A stretch of DNA of 64,000 nucleotides. It comes from Planctomycetota bacterium. Lineage in GTDB: Bacteria > Planctomycetota > Phycisphaerae > Sedimentisphaerales > Anaerohalosphaeraceae. The stretch is taken from assembly GCA_013349435.1 (NCBI GenBank), contig DUZQ01000003.1:1-64000 (forward strand), read 5' to 3'. Shown here piece after piece: positions 60,683-64,000 of the stretch. The notes beneath the pieces were generated by a model, which was not told the origin of the DNA, ran no database searches, and was given only the letters and a program-made list of their open reading frames with translations. Position numbers and translations under genes: made by a program. Within the stretch, counting starts at the first letter, position 1; each line of letters opens with the position of its first letter.

Positions 60683-61129
60683 ATGGACACCGACGACACA
60701 AAACCGGCCCGGCGGGTCGAAAAAGATTACTTCACCTTCAACCTGCTGCCCTGCATATTCACCGCAAAATCCATAATGTTCCTTGCCCTGCTCTACTGGG
60801 TGATTTATCTGGTACCTGTTTACCTCGAATCACTTGAAATCAGTGTTACGATTGTATGGCTGGGGGCAACCCTATTACTTTTTATGAACAAAGATTACGC
60901 AGGCCTGTTGGTAGCGCCCCTGGCGGCTTATAACCTTGTCCATGACCTCATCGTTGAACTGCCCAAATTCGACTCGAAAGCCGTCCATATCGCCGCAACA
61001 CATAATATCTCAGAAGCGACCGCTTCGGTCTCACTCATCATCCTGCTGGCCCTCGAAGCCGTCTTTCTTGCCTGTTTCCTTTACTATGTCCTGTACATCA
61101 TCCAGCCGACCCGAAGGTATCCATTCTGA
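60683..61129 (+). CDS. hypothetical membrane protein
   Basis: The ATG at 60683 gives 148 residues with about four hydrophobic segments (SIMFLALLYWVIYLVPVYL, VTIVWLGATLLLFM, YAGLLVAPLAAYNLVHDLI and LIILLALEAVFLACFLYYVLYII). No family is recognised. It is one of two + strand genes that interrupt the ParB/GNAT/ABC set. An ATG seven codons upstream is an alternative start. Confidence 0.55.
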   Translation: MDTDDTKPARRVEKDYFTFNLLPCIFTAKSIMFLALLYWVIYLVPVYLESLEISVTIVWLGATLLLFMNKDYAGLLVAPLAAYNLVHDLIVELPKFDSKAVHIAATHNISEATASVSLIILLALEAVFLACFLYYVLYIIQPTRRYPF

Positions 61130-61236
61130 CTGTCTGCGAACTTAAAAAAGCCTTACATTTGTCTTACCGGATTAAATCCGGCATCCAGCACCATCCGACA
61201 TTAGCAACACACTTGACCATTCCACCGAACACAGAC

Positions 61237-61992
61237 TCAGCAGCCGGGGGGACAAAGCTCTAAATCGTTATTGAACCAGATGTAATATAACGGACGGGCC
61301 GTTAACTTGCTCAGGATATACCTGGTCCGTTCTATCCCCGGCGGCATCCGCCTGCGCTTACCGTAACCCTGTAAAAAGTCGTTCATTTGACGCTCTATAA
61401 AAGCCACCTCGCTTCCGCCCAGCCCCTCTAATTTATCCTGAATCGACTGCGGGTCGATAAACTCGGCCTCATCTATCCCCACCATTCCCAAAGCCTCGAT
61501 GAGCCGGATACTTCCAGCGGAAGGCTTCGCCTCGTAACGCTTCATCCCGGCCCTTTCAAAGAACGGATGCACCACACCCATCACGGACATCGCTTCGATA
61601 ATCGGCACACCGATTTGAGGCATCGTTTCCGCCACAAGACGCCCGGCAAGACCAAGTCCGCGATAACGGGGCTCGATAATTACCCTTGCTATCCGGCGGA
61701 TGTATTTATTGACCATCTGAAGTTGCAGACGCCTGTCTCCGAAACCGCAAAACATCCCCCCGGTCGCGATATTACGAAGCTCGACGTGTGCCGTCGGCAT
61801 CATATAAACAATCACCCCCACCACAGGGCAAAACCTCGACCGAACCGGGTGCGTATCGGTCATCGCGTAAATCGCAGTATGAGCACAGCCGGCACTTTGA
61901 CGATAATGAAAGCCGCCTAAGTAGTTGTATTCAGCAAGCCCCGCACGAACAATTTTAAGATACCTCGTAACCGTGCATTCGTTTCTGTTCAT
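61237..61992 (-). CDS. GNAT-fold acyltransferase, resembles C-terminal half of COG2401
   Basis: The ATG at 61992 gives 251 residues. The acetyl-CoA-binding motif A is IEPRYRGLGLAGRLV (about 113-127), followed by VPIIEAMSVMGVVHPFFERAGM. The N-terminal part has several Cys and His residues (FCPVVGVIVY, GMFCGFGDRR). In COG2401 an ABC ATPase is fused to such an acyltransferase; here the ATPase is the separate gene at 63032. The phage Mom protein, which modifies adenine in DNA, is also a distant GNAT, so a nucleic-acid substrate is possible but unproven. Confidence 0.7.
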   Translation of the reverse strand: MNRNECTVTRYLKIVRAGLAEYNYLGGFHYRQSAGCAHTAIYAMTDTHPVRSRFCPVVGVIVYMMPTAHVELRNIATGGMFCGFGDRRLQLQMVNKYIRRIARVIIEPRYRGLGLAGRLVAETMPQIGVPIIEAMSVMGVVHPFFERAGMKRYEAKPSAGSIRLIEALGMVGIDEAEFIDPQSIQDKLEGLGGSEVAFIERQMNDFLQGYGKRRRMPPGIERTRYILSKLTARPLYYIWFNNDLELCPPGC

Positions 61993-62101
61993 CTCGGCCT
62001 TTACTGTAAAAAACAAAAATTTTGATTTAACAAAGCCCTTTTTCGGGCCGATTAATTATGTGATACGCGAGTTTTTATTGCTGTTGGTGAAAAGGAAAAA
62101 A

Positions 62102-62521
62102 ATGATTGGGACAAAAGCCATGACACAGATAAGAGACGTTATGGAAAGCAATGTCGTTACCGTAAGACGGGGCACCCCCGTCCTCGATGCCGTAAGAACG
62201 CTTGTGCAGCACAACTTCACCGGCCTGCCCGTCGTCGACAGGAAAAATAATGTCATAGGTATCATCAGTGAAAAAGATGTGCTCGCTTTGTCTCTGAGCA
62301 TACACGACAAGACATACGACTCCAGCGCTTCTATCTCTAAGGTCGAGGATTTTATGACAACCGATGTTATTACCGTCGATGTGAACGAGCCTTTCAAGCA
62401 GCTCTGCACCTGTCTGATGAAACATCCTTTCAGAAGGATTCCTATAACGGATAAGGGAAAGATAGTCGGTATCGTCAGCAGAAAAGACATCATCGCCTAC
62501 ATCATGCACATAAAAGGCTGA
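62102..62521 (+). CDS. two-CBS-domain protein
   Basis: A 139-residue protein (ATG at 62102, AAAAGGAA upstream) made of two CBS domains: VMESNVVTVRRGTPVLDAVR to GIISEKDVLAL, and FMTTDVITVDVNEPF to GIVSRKDIIAY. CBS pairs bind AMP, ATP or SAM and usually sense energy state. As a stand-alone module its target is unknown. It is on the opposite strand between the GNAT and ABC genes. Confidence 0.9.
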   Translation: MIGTKAMTQIRDVMESNVVTVRRGTPVLDAVRTLVQHNFTGLPVVDRKNNVIGIISEKDVLALSLSIHDKTYDSSASISKVEDFMTTDVITVDVNEPFKQLCTCLMKHPFRRIPITDKGKIVGIVSRKDIIAYIMHIKG

Positions 62522-62700
62522 TTTCGCTCCTGTGTTGCACCGGTGCCGTTTAAGGTTGATACGACCGGGCGCTACCTGTCCCCGTCGGTTGCGCTTTTAC
62601 CGAAGTGCCGTTTATAATTATTATCACTTCCGCTTGATTGTCATCCCGACCGCTAACATTCACACAAGTCGAGTCCGGCAGTACTGATAGGCCGAATCAA

Positions 62701-62830
62701 AACAGAAGCCGAGCCGCGCGATAATACCAACAGAAGCCGAGCCGCGCAAGCGGCCGAATCAGAGGGTGGAATAACAGAATTATCCTTCGGGCGGCTTGCG
62801 CCGCCGCGCTTTTGTTTTGGTGATTCGATT
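62701..62830. repeat. palindromic GC-rich repeat, copy C
   Basis: It contains AACAGAAGCCGAGCCGCGC twice in part, then GCGGCCGAATCAGAGGG, and TTCGGGCGGCTTGCGCCGCC with GCGCTTTTGTTTTGGTGATTC. It is the best match to copy B, about 2.7 kb away. Confidence 0.8.
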
Positions 62831-62923
62831 GTCATGCCGGATTTAATCCGGCATCCAGTTCCCGCCAAGCGGCTCGACTAACGCAATACGCCTCACTCAA
62901 TACGAAAACCGTCGCGAAGCGAA

Positions 62924-62954
62924 GCAATCTCAATTGATCGAAACGAGAGATTGC
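62924..62954. repeat. inverted repeat GCAATCTC/GAGATTGC
   Basis: 8-bp arms at 62924-62931 and 62947-62954. This word pair is common in intergenic repeats of many bacteria; no specific role is seen. Confidence 0.4.
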
Positions 62955-63031
62955 CGCAGACGCTTTCGGCCCGGTCGCAATGACGATATCAAGTTTTCCA
63001 CAGAGCAAACTAAAAACTCAACACTCAAAAC

Positions 63032-63688
63032 TCACACCTGCCTTCGCAAGTCCCGATAGATAATTTCCGTCTTGCCCGTCAGATGTTTTATCACCACAAC
63101 GTCCGGCTGCAAATCGCACAAAAGGTCGTCATGGCTGCTTGCCAGAACAAACGTCCTGCCGCTCTTGCGTGCAACCTTGGCGATGTTATGCGAAATCACC
63201 GCCGCCGTTATCCGGTCCAGACCCGAACAAAACTCGTCCGCAAAAATCATCTCCTTGCCGCTTGAAAGTGCCTTCGCCAGGCGATAACGATACTTTTGGC
63301 CCTCACTCAGCTTCGCCGGCTCATTCAAGACCGAAAATACATCGCTCAGACCCGCCCTGCTCAATATCCGCAAAGCCTCAAAAAAACCGCCCTCGATACA
63401 ATCAATCAGAGACTTGCCCTGTTCAAGCTCGATGTCGCAAAGCCTTATCCTTTTGTCCGGCTCGGCCAGCTTGTAAAGTTCTGTCAAAAGCACACTCTTG
63501 CCCGAGCCCGATGCGCCGGTGATGTAACAAATGTCGCCCGCCTTAAGATTAATATTGCATCTGTGACAAACTACGTTTGAACGAAGCCTGTCGATGTCAA
63601 GACCGAACATCCGCATCACCGATACAACCTTATCGCTTAACGCACCGCACCAGCGGAATTCCTTTTCTACACTATAATTTCGCATCAT
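63032..63688 (-). CDS. ABC-type ATPase, resembles N-terminal half of COG2401
   Basis: A 218-residue ATPase from the ATG at 63688 (AGAAAGGACG upstream). Walker A is ITGASGSGKSVLL, the signature LSEGQKYRYRLAKAL, Walker B EMIFADEFCSGLD and the H-loop ASSHDD. CHRCNINLKAG before Walker A adds two cysteines. There is no membrane partner, so it is not a transporter. It overlaps the HTH gene by 17 nt. The matching acyltransferase is encoded 1 kb further on the same strand. Confidence 0.8.
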   Translation of the reverse strand: MMRNYSVEKEFRWCGALSDKVVSVMRMFGLDIDRLRSNVVCHRCNINLKAGDICYITGASGSGKSVLLTELYKLAEPDKRIRLCDIELEQGKSLIDCIEGGFFEALRILSRAGLSDVFSVLNEPAKLSEGQKYRYRLAKALSSGKEMIFADEFCSGLDRITAAVISHNIAKVARKSGRTFVLASSHDDLLCDLQPDVVVIKHLTGKTEIIYRDLRRQV

Positions 63689-64000
63689 CGTCCTTTCTTC
63701 CAACTTCACTATCTATCAACGACTGCAACCGCCTTACCGCCTTGCGAACCTGATAGACCGTAAATTCTCGTTTTCGGGCAATCTGTTTCTGTGAAAGTCC
63801 TTCTAAAAAATGGTCCCTCGCTACCGCCTCCTCGAGCCTGCTCAACCGCCCACGCCTGCGAAGACACTTCATATATTCCCCACCCAATAACCGATGTGTC
63901 AGCCTCCGAACCCTTCTGGCTATCGTTGATTCGCATACACCCGCAAAAAGCGCCATCTCACCAAAAGAGCTTGCGTTGGAAAGATACATCTGAATCAGCA
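63672..64000 (-). CDS. HTH protein, runs off the window
   Basis: The frame is open to the window end (upstream codons LIQ before MYLSN), so the N-terminus is missing. Two helix-turn-helix-like segments are visible: FGEMALFAGVCESTIARRVRRL and LSQKQIARKREFTVYQVRKAVRRL, each like a sigma-70 region 4 or Trp-repressor fold. It overlaps the ABC ATPase gene by 17 nt and is likely the regulator or DNA-recognition partner of that module. Confidence 0.6.
   Translation of the reverse strand, partial: LIQMYLSNASSFGEMALFAGVCESTIARRVRRLTHRLLGGEYMKCLRRRGRLSRLEEAVARDHFLEGLSQKQIARKREFTVYQVRKAVRRLQSLIDSEVGRKDDDAKL

Larger units (their letters stand above)
62522..63031. other. gene-free stretch with repeat copy C
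   Basis: About 510 bases between the CBS and ABC stops contain the palindromic repeat (62701-62830), a GCAATCTC/GAGATTGC inverted pair (62924-62954) and intergenic words of the GTCATGCCGG type. No coding frame is convincing. Confidence 0.6.

Overview
The window looks like a chromosomal segment of an anaerobic, polysaccharide-degrading planctomycete, most likely a Phycisphaerae relative; this placement is inference. The reasons are a long sulfatase/glycosidase locus with no SusC/SusD pair, many Tat-exported enzymes, a heme protein resembling the hydrazine synthase alpha subunit, LamG-fused catabolic proteins, and many small iron-sulfur and NifX-like proteins typical of strict anaerobes. No rRNA, tRNA or CRISPR array was seen.

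Region 1 (1-19 kb, mostly + strand). After the 5' part of a homocysteine S-methyltransferase gene on the minus strand comes a dense run of small redox genes: three NifX/orange-protein-like genes (one fused to a 2[4Fe-4S] ferredoxin), several Gly/Arg-rich DUF5320-type proteins, an FmdB zinc ribbon, a porin, a TehA-like and a TauE-like transporter, OsmC and DsrE proteins, a ferredoxin, two MinD-like ATPases carrying ferredoxin inserts, and an Mrp ATPase. The set resembles the orange protein (ORP) gene group of Desulfovibrio. It also holds decayed genes (a truncated DUF1847 gene and a methyltransferase stub). DAHP synthase follows, then a compact four-gene operon (YggS-like, DUF1638, methyltransferase, Thi4-like) behind an attenuator-like leader.

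Region 2 (19-55.4 kb) is a roughly 36 kb catabolic locus, all on the minus strand except one sugar-porter gene. It encodes three GH32 enzymes of different types plus a fourth GH32 on its own branch, a GH32/GH43-like propeller, GH3, a GH3-GH29 fusion, GH29, an esterase-GH95 fusion, two Tat-lipoprotein sulfatases, an exported RraA-like protein, a Tat-exported aldo/keto reductase, a di-heme beta-propeller protein, and three members of one unrecognised secreted family. The likely substrate is one or more sulfated, fucose- and fructose-containing glycans, imported after complete extracellular or periplasmic breakdown. Recombination scars include a tandem GH3 duplication, a 98-bp direct repeat of a GH32 3' end, and a chimeric sulfatase/GH95 pseudogene.

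Region 3 (55.4-64 kb) is accessory. A PIN-domain protein and an XRE-ImmA/IrrE protein form a probable toxin-antitoxin pair. Beyond it lies a set of minus-strand genes in the order HTH, ABC ATPase, GNAT acyltransferase, ParB-like nuclease, terminase-like ATPase/nuclease. The ABC and GNAT proteins look like the two separated halves of the COG2401 architecture. The gaps between these genes hold at least four copies of a palindromic GC-rich repeat not seen elsewhere in the window. This module is the best candidate for an undescribed system here; the three-paralog secreted family in the glycan locus is the second.
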